From: Hypericum androsaemum
Taxonomy: Eukaryota > Streptophyta > Magnoliopsida > Malpighiales > Hypericaceae
Assembly (NCBI GenBank): GCA_963995505.1
Contig: OZ023192.1
Span: 8,105,001 to 8,169,000, forward strand
Length of the DNA: 64,000 nucleotides
Reading direction: 5' to 3'
The notes under the pieces are model-generated. The model worked only from the letters and a program-made list of their open reading frames with translations. It had not been told where the DNA came from and made no database searches. The position numbers were made by a program, and so were the translations under genes. Positions 24,423 to 35,936 of this stretch are shown here, piece after piece. How positions within the stretch are numbered: position 1 is the stretch's first letter; every line of letters begins with the position of its first letter.

Positions 24423-25003
24423 ATGCTAAGGTTTGTGAACTAGTTAATGAGTTTAATACTTAATCTTGATTGATCACCTTGATTATAAACGTAATTAATA
24501 CTAATCACCAGGAGGGATTAGGATTAATGGACCATTTAACTAATTAGTTAGTTGCCTTTTGATGAGGGATCTCATTAGATGGTTAGTTGTCCAAAGGGTG
24601 ATGGTCATAATTGATAATTAGTTAGATTATGTGGCTAATTAGTCACGGGAGTGCGGTTAGTTCAACTAAGATTAATTAATGATCAATTTAGACTAATTAG
24701 TGGCGGGAGCATTGATTAGTTTCTTTAGAAATACCCAGACCATAACACGAACTTAGTAAACCCCATATGCCATTTGGTTATCTAGGTGTCATTGGTGTCA
24801 AGCCTACTCTTTTCTTTATTGTTAAAATAATCTTCTTGTTAGTCATTGTAGTAACCAACTCGTGTTTAGATTTGACAAATCTATTACTTGTAGTCCTAAA
24901 CTAGTGGTCGAGTCTTATTTGTGGTCTAACACTTAGTCCTTGTGGGACGACAATCTCGTACTTACTCTTTATTGCAAGAGGGGTGTAAAAATCCTTCCTT
25001 TCA
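23530..25003 (+). repeat. 3' LTR of the Athila element, full length
   Basis: 1474 bp, ending CCTTCCTTTCA exactly where LINE sequence resumes. Preceded by the polypurine-like CAAGTGTGGGGGTG. Very similar to 13657-15134. Confidence 0.88.
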
Positions 25004-28000
25004 CCCGAGGAAGAATCGGCCGGAGGAGGAACCACATGAGTATACCACCGCTGGATGCACCCCAGTACCTAAACACATCCACTCTATTGCCCAGAAACTC
25101 ATCATCAGGCCAGAGGTGGTGGACCATTTCGGGGATTGGATGGTTGTCCAAAAGAGATTCAGAGGTCGAAAGTCGCTTGCAAGAGGAAAATTGGTGACCG
25201 AAACTGGGGTACAAAAGGAAGGAAGAAGCTTTCCCGAAGAGGGCAAACATGTGGACCCAAAGCAAGACACGAAATTGGCAAAGTCTTTTGTCAAGGAAAA
25301 AGTTGGGAATCAAAATATGAGGCAGGAAGGTAAGTCAAGTTTTGATGTTTTGTCAACAGCTAATGATCTAGACAAGATAGAAGAGCAGGAGGCTGGGATA
25401 GATAATTCAGAGTGTCAGGATAAGATTCTTGTACCAGCTCACAAGAGTACCTTTCATAGCCAGCCGAATATTGGTCCACCCCAACCAACGTCAGCCTTGG
25501 AGAAGAATACAGCAAAGCCCTAAAGCAGGCTCAGTAATATAGAGATACCAGGTTCTCCCAATCTAGAAATAAGCCCAAAACTCCAAAGAAAAAGATAAGA
25601 GACCTGTTGTGGATAAGACTCGGTGAATAAAGGCAACTGAAGCCACAACCAGCAGAATACCACCTCGACCTTCGAGCACCCAAAACCCTCAACCCTCTTT
25701 GGCCATCCAGCAGGACCATCACCAACCTTTGGTTCCTTCGCACTGCCCAATGGAGATTGTCGGGGATGGTGTGACCACACAAAATAGGGTGAAGGAATAG
25801 CAAGAACCCCCTCGCCCAGAGGAGCCTCCGAATAAGATGGCAGAGGAAATGGAAACTGACATTGGTCGGGACACGGAATTGCCTGAGGACAGAAGTTCTG
25901 ACGGAATTTTGAATTGCCCACATTTGTCTGGGTCTGCCTATGGGAACCAAAATGGACCAAAAGGGGTCTCTCCGTGCAAGTCTACACTAAACTAGTAAGC
26001 TCAGCAGCCCCGGTCTCGGGGCTCTACCTCGTAGGTCTACATCAATGGAGTTACTTATTTGGAACTGCAAGGCGCTGCGAGCGATAAGTTTAGGAGATCC
26101 CTTAAGGAGCTGGTGACTTAACACCGTCCTGAGATTTTAATCTTGCTTGGGACTTGGATTTTTGATGGCAGAGCTGAGAAGATAGCTAGAAGTGTGGGTT
26201 TCTCTGACCTCGTGCAGGCCCCTACGAATGACTTATCTGGAGGAATTTGGGTCTACTGGAATAAGAGGAATACAAATCTGGCTGTGCTTGAAGTTCAAAA
26301 CCAGTTCATCCATTTGGAAGTCAATGGTAGCTGGGTTTTAAGTGCTATCTACGCTAGCACAAGGGCGAACAGTCATGAGAAGCTGTGGTCCCGACTCTCA
26401 GACATATCTGGGACTATTACCCAACCATGGCTCTTGAAGGGTAATTTCAACATCTTTACTCCAGCTGATGGGAAATGAGAGGGCGCTCCAATTCGAGGAA
26501 GAAATCACCTGCATTTCCAACAATGGATCCAACACATAGGCTTAATCGATCTTGGTTTCATCGGACCCAAATACACCTGGGTCTGGAGGAACATCCACGA
26601 GAGGCTAGATCGTAATTTAGCCAATCTCCCATGGCTGCTTCAATTTCTGGAAGCTCAAGTCCACCACCTTCTGAGGCTTAAGTCAGACCATTGCCCTCTT
26701 TTAATCAAAATGTCCCCCAAAACTATCCTTAGACCTGGGAAGCATCTCTTTAAATATCAAGTGCCCTAACACGCCTTCCCTAATTTCTCAGGATTTATTA
26801 GCAATGCGTGGGATAAATCGATGCCACTCTCGGAGGCCTGCTTGGAGTTTGCCAAGAAAGCACAAGTTTGGAATAAGAAAATTTTTGGTAATATTCAAAA
26901 TAGGAAGCACAAGCTCACCAATAGGATTCCTGAGATTTAGAGAGCTCTTAAAGATAGGTGGAACCCTTTCCTCTTTCAGCTCGATAGAAACTTGTGAATG
27001 GAATTAGAGCAAACCCTTGAACAAGAAGAGATGATATGGAGACAAAAATCAAGGAAGGACTTCCTCTTAAATGGAGATAGGAATATGAATTATTTCCACT
27101 TTACCACAATTATCAGAGGCAAGCGAAACCAGATTGAAAGCTTGAAGGACCCTGATGATAACTGAATCTCTGACCCGCAGGCGCTTAAGTCCTACTTGGT
27201 GGGATTCTTTCAGAATCTTTATCGAGAGGAGGAGGGAACCAATGGCCCACTTGCAGCCCCTAATAGGTTCCACCAGATTTCGAATATGGAGGCCTGCTCT
27301 CTGGAAGCCAAGCCAAGTATGGAGGAGATCAGTGACATTCTATTTTCTCTAGGGCTACTTAAGGCCCCTGGGCCTGATGGGCTGCATGCCATCTTTTACC
27401 AAAGAAATTGGTCTTTGGTAAAGGATAACTTGTTCGAGTATATCTAGAGCATTTTTTAGGGTAGCCAATCTACGAAACAGATCAACAGCATAGCTTTGGT
27501 TCTCATCCCCAAAGTGGAGCACCCAAAGTACCCCTCCCACTTTCGGCCAATTAGTCTCTGTAACGTCTCTCTTAAAATTGTTAAAAAACTATTGGCGCAT
27601 CAAATTTAATGCTTCATGCCATAGTGGGTAGGTTCCTAGTAGAATAGCTTTATTTCGGGTAGGCACATCATCGGGAACATCGTCATTGTTCAAGAAGCAA
27701 TTTACTCGATGAAGGCCAAAAGATCGGGGAAGAAACTTATGGCTCTGAAGGTGGACCTCGAGAAAGCTTATGACTGAACAATGATGATATCCTCTCTCAA
27801 ACTTCTGTCTAGAGTCATTAATATGATCCATTCATGCATCTCTTCGTGCTCAATACAGGTCTTATAAAATGGCAAGGAAACTTAGGTTTTCAAGCCTTCG
27901 AGAGGAGTTCAGCAAGGGGACCCAATTTTGCCTTACATCTTCATCTTATGTTTGGAGAGATTGGAACACCTTATTTGCGACGCAGTTGAGAGTGGAAGAT

Positions 28001-30319
28001 GATAGACAATCAAGCTTATGAGATATAGCCCTCAATTTGGGGAGACATTCCTCAATCAAGTGAAAGTTATCGATAAAATCTGTCCTTGTCTGGCCTCAGG
28101 CCAGTGTGTTAGCATAGCCAAGATGAAGTTATATATCTCCAAAAATGTGACGCCATCTATATCCAAGGAGTTGGCAAGGACGTTGGGAATTTCTCTAACT
28201 AATAACCTAGGAACATACATGGGCATGCCGCTATTACATAATCGGGTAACTAGACAGACCTATAGCTATATTCTTGACAAAGTTCATTCTCGTATGCATG
28301 GCTGGTGTACGGATCGCCCCTCCTTAGCGGGAAGAATCACTCTATCTTGCACAGTTTTGGCAGCCCTCCCTACGTACGTAATACAAATGAAAAAACTTTC
28401 GGGCGGGTTATGTGATGACATTGAGAAGGCCCAGAGATAATTCATCTGAGGATCCTCTGGAAACAAGAAGAAGTCTTCTTGATTGCCTGCAAACAGTTTG
28501 CAAACCAAAGAAGGATGGGGGATTGGGGGTAAAGAGAACCTCAGGTATCAGAACTTAGCACTGCTAATAAAGCTGGCGTGGGGAGTTATCAAGGATCAGG
28601 ACTCTCTGTGGGTGCAAGTCCTACGAGGAAAGTATATGGCCTAGGAGGGGGACATCCCTACCTTCTCCTGCAAGAAGTCTAACTCACCTTTGTGGAAAGC
28701 TCTATGTACGGCTTGGCCCATCATGCAAAGAGGACTTCAGTGTAGAGTCTGAGATGGGAAGGCTATCAGATTCTGGCACGACTCCTGGCTTCCCATGGAG
28801 TTTCCTCTCTGGGAGGCTGCTACTGCGGATACCCCCGAACATGTGCTCAACATAACTGTGGCTGAGGCTACCCTCGAAGGAGGTGAGTGGAACTGGCCCT
28901 TGCTTGAAGGACTTCTACCTAATTCAATTCTTTGTTTAATCACAAGTACACCAACTCCAAAGCTGAATAAAAGAGCAGATGTAATTACCAGAATGTAAAC
29001 ACCCTTGGGGACTTTCTCTACGGGTTAGCCTAAAAGTTGATTTGGGATTGGGAGATGGAGAGGCCCACAGAGACTGAAGATGACTGTCTGGTTGGCTGGG
29101 CATGGTCGCCTTATGACAAACGCCATCCAGTTTCATTAACATATGACCACATATGCAAGATATCCTTGTTGTGGCCAGGAAGAAGAGATGGTTCTCTATG
29201 CCCTAAGGGATTGCCTAACGATCTCCTCAACGTGGGCTTGCTCACTCGACATAAGCAAAATATCCCTAACTTCTTCTCCCTTGATCTTAAGTCGTGGCTT
29301 GAATCGAATATCAATGGACCTCATCCTTAGGTGAATACATTTGTTGTTGCGATAAGTTAGTTTTGAAAATGGAGGAACCGTGAAGTGTGACGGGATGGAG
29401 AGCCCCGCCTGACTAACTCCTTTGCTTTCATTTGTGGCAGGGTTAGGGAAATCAAAACTGCGTGGGACATGGCGAAGGAAATGGACTGCAGGCCGAAGAG
29501 ACAGGTCAAGCTTATTGGATGGGAGCGTCTCCAAATTGGATGGGTAAAACTAAATATGGATGGAGCAAGAAGAGGCTCTACTAACCGTACAACCGCCGGG
29601 GGCCTGGTGTATGATAGGAAAGGAGATTGGCTAGCGGGCTTTACTTGCAGCCTTGGAATTTGCTCGGTTGTAAATCCGGAATTATGGGGAGCTTTCCATG
29701 GGTTGGAGTTGGCTTGGCACAAGGGTTACAGGAACATTTGTTTGGAAATTGACTCGCGGTAGCTAGTATGCTCTCCTCTCCAGTTGATACCAATCCACTT
29801 TGTATGGCCACGCTGTTGGATGTTAAGCGCCTACTGGAGCGCGATTGGAGGGTTAATATAAAGCACATCTATAGGGAAGCCAACTTTTATGCTGATTCGG
29901 CTAGCGAACCGTGATTTTATGATGCCCCTCGGAGTGCATAGGTTACTCGAGCCTCCATTGATATTGGGGAGTTGATTTTGTATGACATGGGTGATACTGC
30001 TCTCCCTAGATCAGTAGTCCTTGCGGCGTCTTCTTCGGATTTTGTTAGGCCTAGTTCGGATATTTTAGTTAGTGACAGTGCAAGGTCACAATTTGCGATA
30101 CACCAAACTTCTGGGGGGGGGGGGGGGTCTTCTACCCCGAGGTACTCTTTCCCTATTACGGATTTCTCCCACCGGATTTTTCCATGATAGGGTTTTGATG
30201 AGGCCGGCGGTTGCAACCTCACAAGAGGCTGAGAAGGGGCTTTACACTAAGTATGATGTAATTGGCCATTTTATCTATATATTCAGGGGTCTTTGCCCCT
30301 CTAATTCCAAAAAAAAAAA
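25004..30319 (+). pseudogene. L1-type LINE, 3' part (end of ORF1, ORF2 endonuclease, RT, RNase H)
   Basis: Continues the ORF1 knuckle, with DHFGDWMVVQKRFRGR in the basic tail, open to 25523. ORF2 starts at about 26046 with MELLIWNCKALRA, the usual start of the endonuclease. RT fragments include APGPDGLHAIFYQRNW (27371) and a GDPILPYIFILCLERLEHL block (27917), then zf-RVT-type sequence. An RNase H domain follows at about 29520-29930 (GWVKLNMDGARRGST, NPELWGAFHGLELAWHKGYR, CLEIDSR). Many frameshifts and stops are present, and the RT YADD/FADD region near 28000 is not recognisable. The 3' end is the A-tract at 30309-30319. Dead copy. Confidence 0.85.
30113..30127. repeat. G15 homopolymer in the LINE 3' region
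   Basis: Fifteen consecutive G just upstream of the LINE 3' end. Its length may be an assembly or polymerase artefact. Confidence 0.8.
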
Positions 30320-31284
30320 GAAGTTTGGAGGTCATCAATTCTTTTTTATTCCCAAATTTTTCCTTACTCCACTTCTTCAAGTTTGATATTACATATGACA
30401 AATTTTGCATCTTGAGTAAGTGGTTCGAATATAAATGGCACGTTATTTTCCTGCTTTGAAATGATCTGAATACAATACTAAAAGACCGTTAGATATATTT
30501 CCTGCCAAAAATTTGAGCGTTATTTTCCTGCCAAAAATTTTACAAAATCCGATAGATATATTTCTCAGCTCCCTAAATCTGGGTAGACCGTTAGGTGTTA
30601 CCCCTCTACTTGATCTTAACTCACCTCGCTTTTCAAAGTCAAAGCTAAGCACGTAGAGGCACGAACAGCAGATGGATGAACCCCCAACGTACACCAATAA
30701 AAGTTGGTTACTGAAAAAAGTTGATGTATTATTATTAATGAATGAAAAAAGACAGCCATACGTTGGTCCATATCCCACTTCCAGCGCCCGTAGATAGAAT
30801 GACAACAAATCATAAATCGTTTTTAAGAAGTCTGTAGGTTAATACTCAGTCATTGCAAAAATAGAAAGTTTTTATTTAGAAGAGGAACAACATCTAATGT
30901 CGTCTAAAACTTTACAATTTATACCAACTCGCCTAAATTTGAGAAGAAAAAAATCCGACCAAAAAATAATCTCAGTTACAACCTCGAAAAGGGTGATCGA
31001 GTTCACACCCGAAACTACCAACATACCCTTCCTAAATCCAATCATTGAGAAGACTATTTCTCATTCCCCCAAGCCATTTTTGTCAACTGGATGTCTGAAA
31101 AGACAGTATTACCCTTTCCGTTTCTGTCACCCGGCCAGAAAAAGACAGCATAGAAATTACAGTAACAAGGAATATATATAATGAAGCTGACTGGTAGGCG
31201 AGGAACCGCGACTTGTGGGTGCTCCCAGCATATATACATTACAAATGGAGATATGTAGATCGAAGCAACATCCAAAAGGGAGAA
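30320..31284. other. Intergenic DNA and upstream region of the cysteine protease gene
   Basis: AT-rich. The 22-base phrase around TTTCCTGCCAAAAATTT occurs twice, at about 30499 and 30522. A CATATATAC box at 31229-31237 lies about 50 bases before the protease start codon and is the best TATA candidate. I see no other gene. Confidence 0.5.
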
Positions 31285-33566
31285 ATGGGTTCCCAACTTG
31301 TTCTAATTCTATTGCTTGTAGCTCCACTAGCTTGCCTCTGCTCCACCCTCCCCAGTGAGTACTCCATAGTGGAAGAGAACAACGCGCACGAGCTCCTCTC
31401 CGAGGAGACGATCGTCGAGCTCTTCCAGAGGTGGAAGGAGAAGCACAGGAAGGTGTACAGGGACGTCGAGGAGGCGGAGGAGAGGTTGGAGAACTTCAAG
31501 TGGAACTTGAAGTACGTGATTGAGAAGAGCAAGAGTAGGAAAGCTTCTGGCAAGGGGCACCAGGTTGGGCTCAATAAGTTTGCTGACTTGAGCAATGAGG
31601 AGTTCAGGCACAAGTATCTTTCCAAGGTGAAGAAACCCATCAACAAAAAGAAGGTCGGGTCGGGGATTAGTCGGAGCAGTAGGAATGTTCAAAGCTGTGA
31701 TGCCCCTTCTAGCTTGGATTGGAGGAAGTATGGTGTGGTTACTGCAGTCAAGGACCAGGGCCAATGTGGTAAGTATATGTTCTGTCCCGTGGGGCTTCGA
31801 CGGTCCGAAAAAGTACATATATATATTTCGTAATTGCACGAAATTTAATCCTTAATATTGGGACTAATATGGAGATTAGCTTACCCCTAAGTTTCTAGAT
31901 ATGATCATATGATTGTTTCATTATGTCTCGTGGGGCTCCGACGAACCGAAAAAGTACATATATTTTGTAATTGTATGAAATTTAATCCTTAATATTGGGA
32001 CTAATATGGAGATTAGCTACCTCTAAGTCTAGATATGATCATATGGTTGTTTCAAGTCCAAGTCTTATTTGCTGAAATGTGTTGCAGAATTCGTTGACTT
32101 TCTGTTTTCCATTTTTCTTGAAATTAGTCTGCTAATAAGGATTTGGATCATCACATTCCACAAATTATTGAGCATTCTAACTTCTTGCTGATTGATTATT
32201 AATATATAGGGAGTTGTTGGGCGTTCTCGTCGACCGGAGCCATCGAAGGAATCAACGCCATAAACACGGGCGACCTGGTTAGCCTCTCGGAGCAAGAGCT
32301 CGTGGATTGCGACTCGACCAACGAGGGATGCGACGGAGGCTACATGGACTACGCCTTCGAGTGGGTCATCAGCAATGGCGGCATTGACACCGAAACTGAT
32401 TACCCTTACACCAGTACTGATGGTTTAGATGGCACATGCAACACCACCAAGGTTCCCTCTCTATGTCTTAACTTAAGACGATATCATACTACTTACTGCG
32501 TACTTCGAAGCTAGATCAGTCGGCAGTTTGACTAATGCAACCTGACTATTCATCAGGAGGCAACCAAAGCAGTGTCAATTGAAGGTTACGAGGATGTGGC
32601 GGAATCCGACAGTGCCCTGCTGTGTGCAGCTGTTCAACAACCAATTAGTGTTGGTATGGACGGTTCTGCAATTGATTTCCAGCTCTACACTGGTGTAAGT
32701 TTCCTCTTGGTCGTACTGCATTGCGTTATATTCCTTGTACAAATGTCCTAAAGACAACAATAATATGATGTGATCAGGGAATCTATGACGGGGATTGCTC
32801 GGATGATCCCGACGAAATTGATCACGCCGTCTTGATTGTTGGATTTGGAACGGAGAATGACGAGGACTACTGGATTGTGAAAAACTCATGGGGTACTAGT
32901 TGGGGCTTAGAGGGCTATTTCTACCTTAAAAGGGACACAACCCTGGAGTATGGTGTTTGTGCAGTCAATGCCATGGCCTCTTATCCTACACAGTCATCAT
33001 CCGCCCCGTCTCCGAGTAGCCCTCCACCACCTGCGACTCCGCCACCACCGCCACCTCCCCCACCACCCCCCGTCACACCCCCGCCACCATCGCCTCCTTC
33101 CCCGTCACCAACTCAATGCGGGGACTTCACTTATTGCCCTGCTGACGAGACGTGTTGTTGTGTCTTGGAGTTCTTTGATTACTGCTTCATGTACGGTTGC
33201 TGCGCGTACGAGGATGCTGTTTGCTGCACTGGCACCGAGTACTGCTGCCCCAGTGATTATCCTGTTTGTGACATTGCTGAAGGGCTCTGCCTCCAGGTAA
33301 ATAGAAACCAATGTTAACGTATTATTCGAACCCGAATGACACGACAACCAGGGTGATGACTGCAATTGTTAGTCTGCTTGTAGCAAAAAGAATGGCATTA
33401 TAATGCTATTATGGACATGTGACAGGGACAGGGAGACCAATTGGGAATCATAGCGAAGAAGCGGCACATGGCGAAGCACAAGTTTCCATGGACCAAGTTG
33501 GAGGAGAGACAGCAAATGAGCCAGCAACTGCGATGGAGGAGGAACCAGTTCGCAGCTGTGCGCTGA
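31285..33566 (+). CDS. Papain-family cysteine protease with proline-rich linker and granulin domain
   Basis: Secreted or vacuolar endoprotease of the RD21-like clade (C1A). Exons 31285-31768, 32210-32451, 32557-32694, 32778-33296 and 33426-33566 give 507 residues. The start is the Met before a hydrophobic signal peptide ([16 protein letters not shown]). The inhibitory prodomain has an ERFNIN-type helix ([18 protein letters not shown]) and [13 protein letters not shown]. Mature enzyme: catalytic Cys in QCGSCWAFS (the codons straddle intron 1), catalytic His in [11 protein letters not shown], and Asn in [10 protein letters not shown] Pro-rich linker follows, then a Cys-rich granulin domain (CCC, YGCC and YCC clusters). 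The last exon gives the basic tail [13 protein letters not shown]. These proteases act in senescence, stress and immunity. If intron 4 is retained, the protein ends with VNRNQC at 33317. Confidence 0.93.
31787..32057. repeat. Tandem duplication in protease intron 1
   Basis: Two imperfect copies of about 135 bp, near 31787-31925 and 31928-32057, share GTGGGGCT(T/C)CGACG, CCGAAAAAGTACATATAT, TTAATCCTTAATATTGGGAC and ATGATCATATG. They lie wholly within the intron. Confidence 0.75.
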
Positions 33567-34172
33567 TGATTCGACTAGTGTTCCCTTATGGATTGGAAGA
33601 GGTTTTATTCCTATCCACAAGGCTGCAAGGATATTTTATTACATGTTCCATAAAAAAGATGCAACTTTGGGATTAAGATTGTGGATGGAGACAGTAATTT
33701 CATTCATCATTGGGTCTGGTTTTTCCCATATTTTTTTGGGTATGTATTAAGAGTCTTGTTTTTGTCTACGACTTGTCGTACAATGAATGCAGTTCCAATA
33801 CGTTTGAATAACTAAAACTGGTTTGTATTCTGCAGCTTCTCGGTCTCCACTGTTGAGCACTACCAGCCCATCTGAAAATAATTTTATTTATAATATTTAC
33901 GGCGGAAGATGAATTCGGAATCTCGCAGTCGCCGGTCTCTTCAAAATCCTAATATGGAAAAATTTAATGAGAAAAAACCACACCGGGAAAAGAGTATCGT
34001 CGATAGTACTACGAATACAAAGTTGATTTCTGCCCCAATTTATAATGTGTCTTTAATCCACTTTATTATCCAAATGGTTAATCTTTAGGAAAAAACTCAT
34101 TTTACTACCTTGCAACTTTTGACTTTTTGTCAATACGACTTGCGAAATTACGATTTTAAAGTATGCCATTTG
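33567..34172. other. Protease 3' UTR and AT-rich intergenic DNA
   Basis: No coding signal. ACAATGAATG near 33780 and other AT-rich stretches may serve 3' end formation. Confidence 0.4.
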
Positions 34173-34180
34173 GTTAAATC

Positions 34181-34604
34181 CATAATTTTAAAAAATGCGG
34201 TCCGTTTGATCGGACCACGAATCGTTCAAAAGAGCGGCCTATTTTTAGGAGTTAAACGACCTCTGGTCGAACCGTCCAAAATTTGGTCGGCCCGAATGGT
34301 TCTGACTTTGACTCAGACCCAGTCTGACCAGATTTTATCTAAATCAACAAAAATTAAAATAAGAAAGTCGTATCATATGTTCAATTTCTCTAAATCAACA
34401 AAGAAAAATAAATTTTATATGTTATAAATTGATTGATATTTCTAAAATGTGAATTTTGAAACCTATATTTTGAATTTTCAGTCTACATATGATATGAATA
34501 ATAGTAAAAAATTATTAATAATTATCTGGTCCGACCTGTCGGACCGAACGAACCAAAAAGGGACAAAATTCGGCCTGTTCTAAAATCTGTATTTTAAAAC
34601 TATG
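34181..34604. mobile_element. hAT-like MITE, copy 1
   Basis: 424 bp between 8 bp direct repeats GTTAAATC at 34173-34180 and 34605-34612. Termini CATAATTTTAAAA and, inverted, CATAGTTTTAAAA. The interior is rich in GACC/GGTC motifs. No coding capacity. An 8 bp target duplication suggests mobilisation by a hAT transposase. A related copy lies at 50668-51072. Confidence 0.7.
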
Positions 34605-34689
34605 GTTAAATCCTGATTTATATATTGTGTAAATATTATAGGGGTAACTTCAATGGCTGACGTGATTAATTTATTTTTTTAATAAAAAT

Positions 34690-34855
34690 CTTTTAAAAGA
34701 TGATTGTGGTTTCAAATGTAATATCTAACTTGCGGTTTGTTCAATTATTATTTAAAGTTTTTTTCGACCACTTGCGCCATGTGTCAAACATGATGCTTTT
34801 TACATTTCTTAGTTATATGAATATCTTGATATGTTGGGTAAAACAAATACACGTA
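34690..34855 (+). repeat. Direct duplicate of the MULE target region (uninterrupted copy)
   Basis: From AAAAGATGATTGTGGTTTCA to GATATGTTGGGTAAAA this matches, almost base for base, 35875-35936 joined to 37392-37500. Here TTCAATTATTATTTAAAG is uninterrupted, giving a paralogous empty site for the element at 35937. Confidence 0.85.
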
Positions 34856-35874
34856 GTGGTGTAGTCACTTACATCACTTAGGTCCACGGGCAGCTGCCCA
34901 AACTTGCCCGGCTAATTACTCGGCTAATTGAATCAGCAACGTCATCGAAATCTGATAACGTGGCATCTCTACCTTCCCCTTTTCTTTCCCCCCTCTCCTC
35001 CTCTTCTTATTCTTCTTCTTCTTCCTCCTCCTCCTCCTCCTGTGCCGGCAAAATTTTAATTAAACTTTGCTTAAACCATCAGATGAAAGCTTGATTGAAA
35101 GATTAACAGCCTCACCAACCACATAGCATCAAAGGGGTTAATTCTTCTTCACTCCCAGTACTCTACAACCATATGAGAACAACCAAAACAAGGGACAAAT
35201 CAACCAACTACTACATAAGTCAAACAAAATTGATCACATCTATTCAATTAGGGTAATAAGACGAAACCCAATCTAGTACCAGGAAAAAAAAGTCGAGAAC
35301 CAGATTCCTAATTCTATAGAATAATCAATTAAAAATCTCAATAAAATTGAATTAACCAAACCCAATCCAAAACTCTCCTTTCTTTGCTCCCGATCTCACC
35401 GGACAACTCCCGAGTGAGCTTCTTCCCCCGGCCACGCAGGAGGACTCCCGGGACGACGTCGCTGCCCCTACCAACAATTCCCTCCCTGGCGCCGACTCCC
35501 TCTCCCTCGAGCATGAACCTGCCGAGCTCTAACAGTGAAAACAAGTGGCCAATTCCGGAGGGGTCGTCGGAGGAGGGAGACAGCGAAGCCGGTTTCTGCG
35601 AGGAGGCTCAAGTGAAATCCGTGGCTCAATTTTTCATCACCAGAGCTTAAATTGATTAATAGAACTGTTTGGATCGAAAATATTTTATTTTTATGCTTGC
35701 CATTTGATTTAGGGAGATGGCAGCTAGGTTTTGGGAAGAAGAACAAGAGAGGGGAAAAGAAGAGGAGAAGGTGGAAATGCCACGTCATCAAGTTTGATGA
35801 CGTGGCTGGTCCAGTTGGTCGAGCAGGGTTTGGGCAAAATTTTTCCCAATTTGTTTTTTTTTTGAAGAAACCTC
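34856..35874. other. GC-richer insert between the direct duplicates
   Basis: The ends show weak inverted similarity: ACTTGCCCGGCTAATTAC...AACGTGGCATCTCTACCTTC on the left against the reverse complement of the ...GGTGGAAATGCCACGTCATC... side on the right. A CT-rich tract follows the left end. The middle is GC-rich and has an open frame at 35384-35650 that I do not recognise. It may be an old MULE-type element carrying a captured gene piece. Confidence 0.35.
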
Positions 35875-35936
35875 ATTTAAAAGATGATTGTGGTTTCAAA
35901 TGTAATATCTAACTTGCGGTTTGTTCAATTATTATT

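Larger units (their letters stand above)
13657..25003 (+). mobile_element. Athila-lineage LTR retrotransposon, internally deleted, with a rearranged 3' end
   Basis: Full LTRs at 13657-15134 and 23530-25003 begin TGATGAGTGTGG and end CCTTCCTTTCA. A tRNA-Asp-type primer-binding site follows the first. Gag-protease is in one frame (15267-17803), then comes a jump to the integrase C-terminus (17803-18153), a long non-coding tail, and three tandem units of tail plus partial LTR. RT, RNase H and integrase core are absent. The element splits a LINE at its zinc-knuckle codons. Flanks AACTG (left) and CCCGA (right) do not form a target duplication, so the ends were altered after insertion or the two outer LTRs come from different copies. 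Confidence 0.85.

Noticed and set aside
25520..25960. 146-codon frame on the - strand.
   Set aside because: Lies antisense to the LINE ORF1/ORF2 junction; proline/leucine-rich shadow with no family.
31327..31839. 170-codon open frame antisense to protease exon 1.
   Set aside because: It is the shadow of a GC-rich coding exon on the other strand.
32950..33365. Histidine/leucine-rich frames around the Pro-rich linker.
   Set aside because: Out-of-frame readings of CCX repeats in the genuine protease exon.
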